64,000 nucleotides of DNA from Ceratodon purpureus (taxonomy: Eukaryota; Streptophyta; Bryopsida; Pseudoditrichales; Ditrichaceae), in the NCBI GenBank assembly GCA_014871385.1, contig CM026425.1:19428902-19492901 (forward strand). Reading direction: 5' to 3'. Below, in pieces: positions 21,528-33,427 of this stretch (positions within the stretch are counted from its first letter, which is position 1; each line of letters opens with the position of its first letter). The position numbers were made by a program, and so were the translations under genes. The notes beneath the pieces are model-generated. The model was not told where the DNA came from. It saw only the letters and a list, made by a program, of their open reading frames with translations, and made no database searches.

Positions 21528-24176
21528 CACTACAAGAAGATTTGTGTCCTAATTGACTAAGTTATGACAAAAATTTGTCAACTGTTTCGTGAATTAGGAG
21601 ATTGTGATTTGGTCACTTAGTTGGCAAAATTTTGTCATTTTTGATGTCATATAGGACTTCGATACACCTCAGCTGCCATTGTCGTCGACGGTACTTGCCA
21701 AGCTGGATCTATTGTGCCAAATCACCACTCTACGTGTACACTAATTAGAATTTATGCACATGTGAAAACTTTATCAAAATTTTGCGAAAGTTTCCTATAT
21801 TAGATGAAAGTTTTAGTTACCCGTCAAAGGTAGTTTTGTGTAGTCTAGGGTGATTTACTTCTATGGTTTGAGGTGATTTACTTCTCTGCTGTACAATACA
21901 AGATTGTCAGAATTCTATGTATAGATCTATTATTTTGGTTACAAATGGCAAAATAACCATTTTCCATTTATTTACAAACCAATTGAGATTATCGTGCTCG
22001 TATGGACGTGGTAGTCCTCCAGGCATACAAATTCATAGAACTAGAGGTTTTTGAAGAATCCCCTCCCTTCCACCAGCACGCAACAGAAAAAACCACTTTA
22101 CAAACTCCATCAAATCCTCATTACGTGCAAAAACAGGTCTAGAAAAGGCTGTGTAAGCGGCACGTGAGAAAAAAATAGAGCCTGCCCGTGTACTTTTTGA
22201 CATGGCACCGAAGGTGCCACTGTGGTGCCAGCAAACGCCACGGGGGGTCAAACCAATGACCTTCCCGCAAGGCGTGTGGAGGGCGTTGCTACAGGAGCCG
22301 GTTGAAAGCAGACTGGCGGAGTAAGGACTGGATCCCGAGCCGGCCTGTTTGTGTCAGCAAACTTTCTGCCAGCACTTTGAACGAGCAAATTATGAGTCCG
22401 CCCACCTCCCTCCTCCACCGACGACGAGTGAGTGCCAAAGTTTTTTGAACGCGTAGGGAGAGTGAGTTCTGCCAGCAGGTGTTCGGGGCTACGGGAGAAG
22501 CGTGGCATATGGGAAATTGTTTGCAGCCAGCGTGAGTTGGGGTTGGGAGGATTCCAGCTGATTTGGAAGAGTGGGTGCGGGTTAGGGCCTAAATCACCTC
22601 CTTTGTACCTATCCACCCCTCGTTGCATCTACTCCCACCACCAAATCTGACACAATGCAAAAACCGACCCTAAGAAAAATGAAAAATCACCTGCACCTGC
22701 TGCGCGAGAGCACCAAACTTGTAGCTCGCGCCAACCTCTCAACACGTGAGAAACACAAAACTCACAAGCATTATCAAAAGATTCATGTATACAGCTTATT
22801 AGTGAGCAAGCATAATATTGTCAAAAAATCCACATGAGATGAATTAAGAAGTTAAGAACTAATGGACAAATAAGTGGAAAAGCAGTACTCACCTCGAAGA
22901 AGGATAGTTGTGGCCTCCGGTGCTAAAGCAATGCTAAAAGATAAGGTTTGAAGAACATGTGAGTTTACACAGTGAAACTAAATAGTGAAAGATCCTCTCT
23001 TGACCACATTAGTAAGTAAAGATATGGAACTTAAGTACGAGCAATTTACATTCCAGGTTTAAGTTTGATGAAACAATACTAATGCACTCAATTTGCTGCT
23101 ATTGATTGACTGCCAAAACCAAGGACATGTCCAAGTGTAAATAAACTCGGAGCATCACCAAGGAACACAGGCAACCAAAAACAAAGCTCTCAAGTTCAAT
23201 AATGCACGCATAGCTAAAGATTCAATCGAGCTTTTCTACCGTCTACGCCACCCAAACCAATTTGACGACAACGCCACATCAGCAACATGAACGTGAGGTT
23301 GGCAGGAGAGATGGCTAGAGGATGGGAGAGAGAGAGTAGCCTTCGAGGATTGAGGCAATGGTGGAGCAGGGAACGATCCGTGGATTGAGAGATGCAAAGT
23401 GCATGGTTTCTGAAGAAAGCAGCCCCAATTCCTAACTCTGCAGCAAGGTACTGTACATTGAACGGAAAGCCGTGGCTGAGTGTATGGATGAAATTTTGTA
23501 GAATGAATGAATATCAAAAGTCTAGACTAGAGTTTCAATGTTTGTGTGTCCAACATGGATGGTGCATTGATGAGTCAGTGGAATAGTCTTTAATATTTTT
23601 GGCCTAGCTTTTGCTATATGATATATCAATATTTTCGCCTTTGTGCGGCCCATCTTTTGCATATTTCTCTCTGGGCAACCAATTTCTTTTTAGCTAAGCA
23701 CTTGAGTACATAATGTTTTTCAACAATTCAAGAAAGTAGTCCCACGTGTACAGGTCGACGGTATAAAGTAAGTCAGAAGTTGACAAGAAGATGACAGAGA
23801 AACAAAAACTACCCGAGATGACAAGACAATACATGCCATACATTGAAGCCCTCATCTTGGACATTTCTTTGTCAAATATTTGTCATCTAGACACACATTT
23901 CATTGTAAACACCATATTTGTTAAATTGAGACTTTTCATAGTCTCAAATTAATGCTTGACTCTAGAATTTTCATTGACTTTTGGTTTAATTCTATATTTG
24001 TCATAAAGTTTTTGACTATATATGAGAAGATTATCCTTGATCTGAGGATAATCTATAATTAGAAAGTCAAAAAGTATTCAAATTATCTCAAAAAAATTGC
24101 TGAAATTGTAGGCCAAAAGTCTCAAAGTTTAAAAATTGTCTCAAAATAACGAATATGGTCATTGTATTGTAACCAC
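21528..24176 (+). mobile_element. CACTA-like element inserted in the MULE transposase
   Basis: The left end is CACTACAAGAAG at 21528, the signature terminus of plant CACTA (En/Spm, CMC) elements, followed by subterminal AAAATTTTGTCA-like repeats. The flanking TGA at 21525-21527 is repeated at 24177-24179, a 3-bp target duplication as expected for the superfamily. The MULE frame reads through perfectly if 21528-24179 is removed (MRTYS joined to EKAHMW). The right end (rc GTGGTTACAA) is a poor match to the left, so it is mutated or trimmed. The interior (2.65 kb) has no recognisable transposase; it includes a GC-richer part at 22200-22640. A non-autonomous derivative is the likely nature. Confidence 0.7.
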
Positions 24177-24950
24177 TGAGTACGTTCTCATAGACTCCCA
24201 AAACTCTATCTCTTGCGGATATTTCTTTTCTAACTCTCTAATATTTTGCTCTGCTTGTGCCTTCCCTTCGTCCCCTTCTTTAAAACTCTTTTGGTACATC
24301 TTCATGCCGAGCTCCTTCATAATTGTTGCTCTCCGCGCGTAATCAGAAATTTTATAGCATGTATTATTTTGCAAGCTCTCTTAACGTGCGATAAGCACAA
24401 GAATACTTTTGTTTTAAGCCACGTCTTACTACCACATTGACACACCAAAGGATAAGTGTTTGCCAACTCCAATTAAGTTAGGTGTCATCCACAGTGTCAC
24501 TTGCCTATTTTGTATATAGAGTCATGGAAAGAACATTCAAACATTGGTGTGACCAAAAATTCAAGATAACAGAAAAGAAGAGACGATCATTGTATCTGAT
24601 GGCGTTGATCTCTTCATGGGGCGCAGTCTACGATGGAATTAGAGAACTTCATGTCAGGTTGCTCTGCAGTCATCCTATTGTTTAATGCCTCCATTCAGGA
24701 GGTCAAGTCTTTCTCTATACATCGCGATGTAAAAATAAATGCAACGAGGACACCATTGGGCCACTCGTTGAATACCATGAAAGTATATAGAGGGAACTGC
24801 CACAATCAACTAGTATTGTCAGTGTCACAAAGCTTTGTAGTATATTTACAAGAGACAGACTCAACTGGCTATGGCTATAATACAAAAGTATTGCTAGTTC
24901 TAGTGGAGAACATCATTCTACTAGTCGCCATGCAATTGAATACATAGAAA
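24177..24950 (-). pseudogene. MULE transposase core fragment
   Basis: The minus strand gives VFNEWPNGVLVAFIFTS, then CIEKDLTS, a TGA in place of an expected Trp codon, MEALNNRMTAEQPDMKF and SNSIVDCAP followed by another TGA. This is the region around the second catalytic Asp in MULE transposases. The downstream 24177-24374 frame (KELGMKMYQKSFKEGDEGKA) is continuous up to the CACTA insertion point. Confidence 0.6.
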
Positions 24951-25566
24951 CATAGGGATCATAAGAGATAAGACATGAAATAACCTTTTTATTATTTGTT
25001 CCAAATATAGCTTCCTCGATGACTATGTATTAGCATCATCTCTTTCTACTAGTAGAACTAAATTTTGATTGTGAATGGCATAATTTGCCCAATCAGCTCG
25101 CTGGGCACCTTTAGTGAATTGTCTTTATTTGACTCCAAGGAATAAAACAATTTATTAGGATTTTGCTGAATCTACATACTCACGCTCCGGGCATCGTTCT
25201 TGTTAAACATATAAGTCCCTTGGGCTAATTTTCTTGATATGTTATGAATATCTTTAATATTGAGAAGGAGTTCCTGCATATTGTCTCTTTCCTCCGCTCA
25301 GTACTTCTTTAAAATCTCCACGTCTACTTTGTGATCTGTGAGGTCGAGTCTTTCTGCCTCAAGCAGTCCTCTACAAAGGCCCTCATCTCAGGAAACAAAT
25401 GCATTAAATATGTAGACCAATCACTAACCTTCGTACCTCTATGAATTACTAAAGCATCTATATTAAACATGTTTTACTTGAATAAAACATATCTAGAGAC
25501 ATGACGTAAATGCACCAATATCTTCACCATGAATTGTGTCGTGCAACCCCTCTTGATTGACCCACT

Positions 25567-26870
25567 TTATTTCTTCTTTGATTCCCTCTGCAATTTTGGC
25601 TTGGGCTTCACGTCACAGTTTCTACCCTTGTCGTTGCTCCCATGGGACAGTAGTTGCGCTAAAACCCGGTCCACCATTTCCCCTTGAACATCCGACGACA
25701 TACAGCACACGCCGGTAGTGTCACATGACAATACTACTGAAGGGGCAGCAAACACTTTACCGCAGCAATCTCCCCTCTGGAAGATCTTTGTGACTGTTGC
25801 AAGCGCTTGGTCCATAGTGGATGTCAGAGAATCCGCCTCTTCTAAACCCTCTACTTCAATAGGACCTCCAAGCCCATGCACCCCTCCAATCTCACAACCG
25901 AAGCATGGAAGCATTTTGTCATGAACAATTTGTGTTGCAGCGAATTCCAACGGTCCGTCATGTGCATCACCAATTCTAGTAATCCCGACACCAGGCTGTG
26001 GCCCCTTCTTCTACCAGAACCTGTGTTTGTTTGGCACTTTCTGAGGCTCAAGCTCCTCAAGGCATCTTGGTGACTGAGAGGTTTCGCATAATGTGGTTGC
26101 CGCATGTTTCTGTCTCCATATGTTCAGATCAATGGCTACAACAACCTTCTTCCTTGGTCTTGCTTCTTTAAAGGTTTTTGACTGCACTTCATCGCATGTA
26201 ATACTGCCCAAATCATGTGACCATACGGTACTCGCTTTATCCGCTTTTTTCCTTTCAAAGGGCTTTCTTATTGGAAAATGCCACCGGCACATTCATATCC
26301 GTGACACTACCTATGGATTGAACAATTGTCCTTAGGTCGGATGATGTTTATTGCTTTGTTGTAACCCGCTTCTTTGTAGGTGAATCAACTACTACAAGGA
26401 CCTCGTTGAAGTCTAAAGTCTACCAACACACTTCACAGTAATCGAGGTGACCATCCCTTCTTGGACATTGGTAATTCTAGCCTCCTTCTGTGATGCTCGT
26501 CTCTTAAGAACATCAACATGGTCAATGACCATCCTGCCCATGGCGTCAATTTAACTACGACACACCTTTGACATAAATTTATGAGGTGGCTTCCTCTCAT
26601 CTCCTCTTTTAGTACCTTTAGCCCTCACCTTTCTAGTGCGTACAAACTTGTCCCTTATCTTCCAAGGTGATGTCCACATTATGATGTTTCTTCCTGGACT
26701 TATGGGGTAGTGCTTCCATAATCGGTTTTACAATGCGGGAGTATAATTGTGAAAAGTTTGGACCATACTCGCACTTATTTTTGCTACCATTAGCTAGTAA
26801 TTTTATGCTACTTGCACGGGAGGGACATCGTCTATACGAGTGAAAAGATAATATCCATGGCATATCTCGG
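25567..26870 (-). pseudogene. Decayed ORF fragments, possibly the MULE N-terminal region
   Basis: Three minus-strand pieces: residues GPNFSQLYSRIVKPIMEAL (26633-26863), KEARPRKKVVVAIDLNIW (26011-26292) and LEFAATQIVHDKMLPCFGCE with EGLEEADSLTSTMDQALATV (25567-25970). The second and third are joined by one frame change near 25990. No domain is identified. Strand and order are consistent with the MULE relic downstream. Confidence 0.35.
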
Positions 26871-28345
26871 GCAATATCCTAAACTCTAAACCTTTCAGTG
26901 ACCGTAGTCCTTGACAAGAGCGTGAACCCTAATGGAATGCCACCACTACTACCTTGTACTTGTCTACTTTCTAGTAATCCTAAACATATGAGACATATTA
27001 TTGTGCAAACACGGAAATTGATATAGAAATAAGGAAAATGTCATGTGTTGGAAACATGCGAGGAACTAAAATTGACAATGACGAACTCACCTGACAAAAT
27101 TGAGTGAAATTATGGCTCCGTCTGTAGATTCGTTGGGTCCTTAGTTTTCTTTGTTGGGGCGGAATATGCATTGCGCTTCCTCCCTTCGGCATTGCATACC
27201 TTCAATGAAATCGAACACTCTGAAAGAAGGAATGCAATATTGCTGGACAACATGGGATTTTCGTATGCTCCATCCGAGGCGGACGGTATTCTAGTTTCCA
27301 TTTCAAGTCACAAGGCCCAATCACGACAGCAGGCGGATTTTGCACACAATCTTCGATGGATTTCAATTGAAGCTTATGTATATCATATGCACGTAAGTCA
27401 ATGTCCATATCCAAGACTTTTCTCTCACAAAATTTCATCTGAACGTGCAAGGTTCCTTCACAACGTTGAAAGTGGGACTTATGGTGGACGCAAAGCTGAT
27501 ATGGAGGTAAAGCAGGTATAGACGCAAAGTAGATATGGAGGTCGTTCACTCACCAAGTAAACCAACATCCACTTTTCAGCTTATTGAAGTGCAAACAAAG
27601 AAGAGCGTTGCGCCGAAACCGTAGATCGGAAAATGAAGAGATTACAATGACATTGCTAGTTCCGGCGGAAGGTCGTTCATCGAAGAATAGTTTCGCGGAT
27701 TGTTCACGTATGGGCAATGTTCCATCCGAGCAGTGTCACAAGAAGCAACTCCAACGCGATGGTAGTGTTTGCGGAGCAAAGGACGAGCAAGCCAATGTTC
27801 CGCAGACGAGCGGAATTACCAAGACAAGTAATTACTAGGGACAGATTGCCGAGATGAAACAAGCGCCGCGAGCCAAAAGAAAAAACATTTAGTAGATTTT
27901 AAGGTTCACATGAAGATCAGTGAATAAAAATGCATTGGCTACTTAGTATGGATCTGTCTAAATCCCTCCATCCAGCGGTGGCTTGGAGGCCAGGTTTGAG
28001 AGGGGGTGGGAGGGTGGGGGCAAATCTCTGCCCCTATTATTTGCTTGAGTGGGGTCCTTTTAATCTCAAGAAGACCTCTATGACGTAATTAGAGACCTCC
28101 ACCTCTGAAGTTATCCAAAAAAAAAACCAAAAAAAACCCAGGACTCCAAAATGGGGAGGGGCAGCAAAATGGAATCCACCCAAATTGGCACCCGAGCCAC
28201 CGCTCGAAGGGGAGATATAAAGAGACCCCCTTAAACTTGGAAGCATGCACAGCAACACCATTTATGATAAAATGGAGTACCATCATTTAGCTGAAAATGG
28301 AGGAAATTGCAACTACATCTTCTCCCATGGACTCCCTGAAACAAT
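26871..28345. other. Mixed sequence with no confident gene
   Basis: ORFs of 60-116 codons on both strands (27171-27549) overlap each other and have no motif. A G-rich patch (27998-28020) and A-rich runs (28115-28137) are present. I see no gene that can be supported. Confidence 0.3.
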
Positions 28346-28349
28346 CATA

Positions 28350-28661
28350 GCTACTGTAAAACCAGTTCAACTGGCCACATATGGGTCATGGACAAAGCCT
28401 GTAAGTTAGGGACGCTTTGCATGCAAAGTACCTTCAAATGAGTGTCTTCTGGGTTGGTATTACACAATGTTATGGATTGATGTGACCTGAAGAGTTCATT
28501 CTCTAAGCTGGGCAGACAATTAATCATTATCATAGTTGTGGACTTCGCTATGCTGTGAAGCAAGCTCAGTGTGGGCATCAATCTTCCAATTTGCAACTGT
28601 TTGGATAAGATCACAGTAGTCATTCTCCTTGCATGCTGCCATTTGGCAATTCCTAATTGAC
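28350..28661 (-). other. Exon-like patch, possible second exon of the 30.05 kb patch
   Basis: On the minus strand a good acceptor (pyrimidine run then TTTCACAG) ends at 28662. The phase left by the donor at about 30053 selects the frame QLGIAKWQHARRMTTVIL, which remains open for about 103 codons to TAG. An alternative frame (MAACKENDYCDLIQTVANWK) is open for 48 codons. No family is recognised. The call rests on splice-site quality and phase agreement only. Confidence 0.25.
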
Positions 28662-28669
28662 CTGTGAAA

Positions 28670-30000
28670 CAGTAAAGGCAAATGCAACCAATGACTTAAA
28701 TGCCCAGCTCAGCTTCAATGTATAACGTCTCCCCTCTTTGGATGGTGACTTGTGGGTGGGAGAAAGCAACACTTCATCCTAATATCAATGTCTGCAGTAA
28801 ACTAAAATGGCCCCCAGTTTTGCTTCGGACTACTTACTAAGCCCTTAATCCCTGAAGTTCTTCAAAATCCAATTTGGGCTTTGGTCACTCTAGATGAGAT
28901 ATCAATCTTTTATTTTTATTTTCAAATTCTTAGTGAATGTAGAGAATTCAAAGAGCTTTGTGGGAAGTCAATTTCAAGATGAAAAGAAGCCTTATGTTTT
29001 AGAAATTATGATTTTTTTTTTAGTTTTAGGACCCAACTAAGGATATTTTAAAGAAATTCATTTGAAAAAGATTGGATTTTTATGTGATAGATTCTTAATT
29101 AAATTTCTCTCCAAAGTGCCAACTAATCCAAGTTATGTTATATTATATATATCAAATTTTTTTAAATAGGCTCCAAATTTCTTTTAGAGAGAAAATTCTA
29201 TGTTAACTGAAAAAGAATTTAGCACCCTTGAATCATTGTGAACTCCTAAATAAAAAAGAATTATCAATCCAATTTTGGAACATAAGTAGTATACCAAGTT
29301 AGTTTTAAGATTCAACAGTTGAATCTACTAAACAATGCTTAGATTGAGATGTATTAGGCCTAAAGTTGGAAAGAGTCAATTATCAAAAATCCGACAAGGA
29401 TTTTTATGGTTGAACGTCAAAGGATATTTATTATTCTTTTCCATTTTGGGAACCCATTTTATTTTTCTAGTTTCATTTTTTAAAAAACAACTTTCTTGCT
29501 CTTCATAGATAATACGAAAGGAAGCAAAATACCAAATTTTATCCATGTCAACCAATTTTACTACTTTTTCAATATTTGATAAGGAAAAAAAATTTCCAAA
29601 TAGGAAATGCTTTGTCCTACTATTGTTTTTCTTTGTCCTTGTTTTAAGGTGATGGGATGAACCTTAAAAATCAAATTAAATAGACTAAATATAAGATAAA
29701 TAACATTGAAAAAAATATCTACATGATTCAATAAAATTCATGGACTTGTAAAAAGTCAAAGATTTGTTGACTTTTAATAAATTCTATTTTCATGATTACT
29801 TCTCACTCAAAATGAATTAAATTTTTTTTTACCAAGGGTTGTAATTTGAAATAGTTACTAAAAATTTCATATGAATGTACTCAATTAGAATTTTGGATAT
29901 TTGGTGACTAAACAGGTCACCTCCAACGTCTAAGGGTCAAGAAACATTCATGATTGGATTCGCAAACAATGCCAAGTTTTAACAACACCACTATTGACAG
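28670..30000. other. AT-rich stretch, no gene seen
   Basis: Very AT-rich with many poly-A and poly-T runs and stops in all frames. If the patches flanking it are exons, this is a 1.4-kb intron or an inserted non-coding repeat. Confidence 0.3.
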
Positions 30001-30052
30001 CTGCAAGCACTGTTCAGTAAGCTGTTAAAATCTAACTTCCCCAGCCCGCCCA

Positions 30053-30330
30053 AGTTACCTGTATCTGTTACCGGAGCATAAATTCCAACTTCAAGGGATA
30101 GTGCACTAGCATTGCACTTGGGCAGATACACCCGCTCACAGAGGACATTTCTTGTTACATACTCAGTCAGGACGTGATCGTTGTTGAACCTCAGCTTTTG
30201 GCAGGACCCATTGAAAAGCATAATCAGGTGTGTGTTGCTGCCATCAGAAAAGTTTTTCTCACCACCAAGGTTAGAAGGGGATACTCCATTTAGGCTTACA
30301 ACACATCAATCTTGCAATGCAGTCTTAGAA
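30053..30330 (-). other. Exon-like patch of an unidentified protein
   Basis: A minus-strand frame reads SNLGGEKNFSDGSNTHLIML, FNGSCQKLRFNNDHVLTEYV, CERVYLPKCNASALSLEV and GIYAPVTDTG, then a GTAACT donor. The amino-acid pattern (regular hydrophobic spacing, four Cys) looks like real protein, unlike the surrounding DNA. I do not recognise the family. A truncated host gene or a captured exon are both possible. Confidence 0.35.
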
Positions 30331-30697
30331 AGAAAATATAATCACGTGTCAAAACACTGAAAAAATAGGAGGAAAAAAGAGCTGTTGAATGCATATTGTG
30401 CAGTAAAAGCAATTGGAAAAGCTCATTGTGAAAGATCCAAGCAGCAAGCATGAAGAAAAGAAGATCTAGAAGCTTGCTGAAGAAATAATAGGATTAAAAT
30501 ATTAAGTTTAAATCTGTCAACTCCGTCTCTCCAAACTGGTAAGCAAGATGAGAATCGTCGTGTAAGCTACCATCATAAGGGCATAGAGAAAACCGGGAAA
30601 TAACTTAGAGAAACGGAGAAGATAAAAAAAAGGGGAAGAAATTGGAAATGCAGCGTGGCACAGGAAATGAAAGGAATAACAAGAGCAGAGAAGCGTG

Positions 30698-30699
<2 letters not shown>

Positions 30700-30729
<30 letters not shown>

Positions 30730-31365
30730 GACATGGGATGAAGCGCATGCAGCCGCCAGCATGCAACACATCCAGGTGCGAGAGGGAGAGTGAGAACAAT
30801 CCCGTCCGTCGAGCCAGACGACGTAGGAGTAGCAGCACGACTGTCGTAAGACTGTGGTAGTAGGTAGGGTACTGTACTACTAGCCAAAGGAGCCTCTGAG
30901 TCTGACTCTGACTCGCCTCTGAGGCATCCATCCACGATCCACCCTTTCACGAGCAGAAGATCCCAGGCCTCCCATTGGCCCAGAGCGTGTGCCTGCCCGC
31001 GCACGGCGAGCTAGGTGTCGGTCGCGCATTGGCGGAGGGGCCGCAACTGAAGTGGGGTGGGGTCTGGCACAGTGGCACAGTGGCACAGTGGCACTGGGAA
31101 TGAGCATGACCATGACTGGCAATCATTGGGATGCAGAGGCCCCGCGCACGACCTCCAGAGTCCAGGCTCAGATGCGAAAGTGCCAGCCAGCGTAAGCCTG
31201 CAGGTTCTAGGCTTACTAAGTTACCTCATCCAATGGGCCAGTACTACTGTACTGTCCTGTCCTGTACATCCAGTGGTGAATTTGTGCATTTCCATGCCTT
31301 CCCCCCCCCCCCCCCCCCCCCCCCCCTCCCTCTCCCTCCCTCTCCCTCCCTCCCTCCCTCCCTGG
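30700..31365. repeat. G27 tract and C23 tract about 600 bp apart
   Basis: 30700-30726 is an uninterrupted run of about 27 G. 31304-31326 is about 23 C, followed by CCCTCCCTCTCCCTCC repeats to 31362. Between them the DNA is GC-rich and includes a 7-8 bp tandem (GGCACAGT, 31068-31096). The two tracts are complementary in orientation. ORFs rich in Pro, Ser or Gly crossing them are artefacts. Confidence 0.85.
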
Positions 31366-31499
31366 TGACTTTTCGGCCATCATGCGATGGAGTCTCCCGC
31401 TCGCCATCTTCCATCACAATCTACTTCCCTTTCCCCACTGTCCTAACGACTCTTGCACCACTGCATTGCAACCCAACACTCCCTATTGCAGCTTCTCTC

Positions 31500-33420
31500 T
31501 AAAACTTGCTTGTTACGGTGTTGGCAACTGCAATCTGTCTATCATCATGTTTTCTCGACATTTTTCAATATATGTTTCTCTCTCTTTCCGAAACAATTAC
31601 ACTGGCTTCTTGTCCACGAGGGTTGAACTGTAAATGTCTTTCTTCTAACTTCTGGGATTGAGAATTGGTTCCATTGTTACAGAGATAAGGTGCCGTTTAT
31701 TGTAAATATGAATTAGAAAAAGAAAATTGGTTCCCTTGGATGAATGTGGATCTTTCAAATTTGTAGATGTGGTGCTTCAATCAAAATCATTATTGATGAT
31801 GAAGCTCTTCCCATCACCCGCTAAAGCTTTTTGTCGCTTACGGACTTGGAAATTGCAAAACTACCGGAAATATCACCATGTATTCCCTTGGACTAATTGG
31901 GCTATGAATCTATTTTATTTTATATTTCTCATTTTATGTATTTTCAACATAGGATCTTGAATCTATTTAGTAGTAGTGGTACTGTGCTAAATCATGGATG
32001 TTCATGTTGCTTTAATTATTAAATAATAACATTCAAAGTGAGAAAAAAAAATTTGTTTTAGACATGCATGGAAGAACTTGGATGGAACTCCAAACTTTTT
32101 GAAGACAATTTTTTTCACATACACTTTGTAGTTGATATTATGCTACAAAGATTTGGGTTGATAACAAGTTCATAAGACCTTCATTTAAAATTTTCTTGAC
32201 TAGAAAGAAAATGACCTCAAATTTTTCAATTCTTTCAAAAAATACATGTTAAAAACAAAACATCAAATTCAAAGAATGAATGGTAAGAAGAAGGATTTAT
32301 ATACTCTTAAAAAGAGAGAAAAATCTCCAAATATATACAAAATTGTAGTTTTGATAAATAACTACAACAAACCAAAAATTAGTACTAACAAAATTATAGG
32401 GGCAACATTAAGAATGTTTGTTGAAGGACTTTAAAGATGGTTTGATGGATTTGCCGCATTGGTAGAAGTGTAGCTCAAAAATTATCATAATGGCGGCTTC
32501 AAAATCAAGGCTATGCCTAGATTTAACATGGAGCTTGTGTAGACTTTAAGCTAAGGTGTCAACTTTAATCCTGCTAATTATAGCCTCCACATTGTCATAG
32601 AAAGAAGAAAACATAACACTTCTTTGAGGATCATTTCCAAGTCTCAAGTGGACTCACTCCCGCTAGACTTCTTTATGTGGGCCTAGCCGTTTGACAATTT
32701 GCTGAGCAGCCTTCTTCATTTTTTATTTTATTTTTGATATTTTTCATCATTGAAAAGAATGAATTCCAAGTCCCCTAAAAAATCCATTGTAGTCTCTCTT
32801 AGAAGTGCTCAATAACAAGAAATATATGTAAATGATTCATTTCGGATGTTCAAATTTTCAATGTCTATAAGTATTGCATACATTCTCCAAATGTCACTTC
32901 ATAAAAAATGGCAGTTTGCTTTTAGCGTTGCTCATCTCTTAAAGACTAGAATTGTGCACAAAAGTATTTGGTTTCAACACAAAATACTTATCAAATTAAG
33001 TGTTTAAGATTAATGCAAATGATATTGAGTACAAAGCTCAAACACTTATAATTATGCTAAAGTATATAATGTTATTCATAGAAGTCAAAGCACAAATATG
33101 AAATAATTTATCACTGCAAATTGTTTCATACATGAAATTATCCTTGCATATATTTTCTAATGATTTCTTTTGACAATTTCAAGACAATTCTTTTGATGTA
33201 CAAATTCATATTTTCATTAAAAAACAAGTAGTACATGAAATCCAAAATTTGAATGGCCAAATGCGAAAACCAATTATGTAACTACTACACAACAAACTTA
33301 CGGCCTAGATTGACATTACTTCTAAAGGTGAAGTTAAATGTGCCTTACTTTGAAGAATCCTTTCTTCAAACATATTCATTTCAAACCACATTTATTTAAC
33401 AGAAATGAGGCTTTAGGATG
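31500..33420. other. AT-rich stretch, no gene seen
   Basis: About 1.9 kb of AT-rich DNA. The ORFs of 60-83 codons have biased, low-complexity composition and no motif. Confidence 0.35.
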
Positions 33421-33427
33421 TGGTTGA

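Larger units (their letters stand above)
20650..26870 (-). mobile_element. Decayed MULE-type transposon with SWIM finger, interrupted by a CACTA-like element
   Basis: Transposase pieces appear in order on the minus strand. At 24500-24950: NEWPNGVLVAFIFTSR ... IVDCAP, the MULE core pattern. At 24177-24374: a helical stretch ending WESMRTYS. At 21288-21527: EKAHMWLVDFHNLDYCGQD ... GAIESYHGFAKSIL ... RRVDWCI. At 20985-21160: a degenerate SWIM finger. Stops and frameshifts split the pieces. The minus-strand fragments at 25567-26863 (for example LEFAATQIVHDKMLPCFGCE) are probably its N-terminal part, but that link is only by position. Confidence 0.65.

Noticed and set aside
22248-22628. Minus-strand 126-aa ORF within the CACTA-like element
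   Set aside because: No transposase or other motif; the GC-richer patch may be a captured fragment but cannot be identified.
30517-31502. Pro-rich or Gly-rich ORFs around the G27 and C23 tracts
   Set aside because: They run through homopolymers and have no non-repetitive conserved part.
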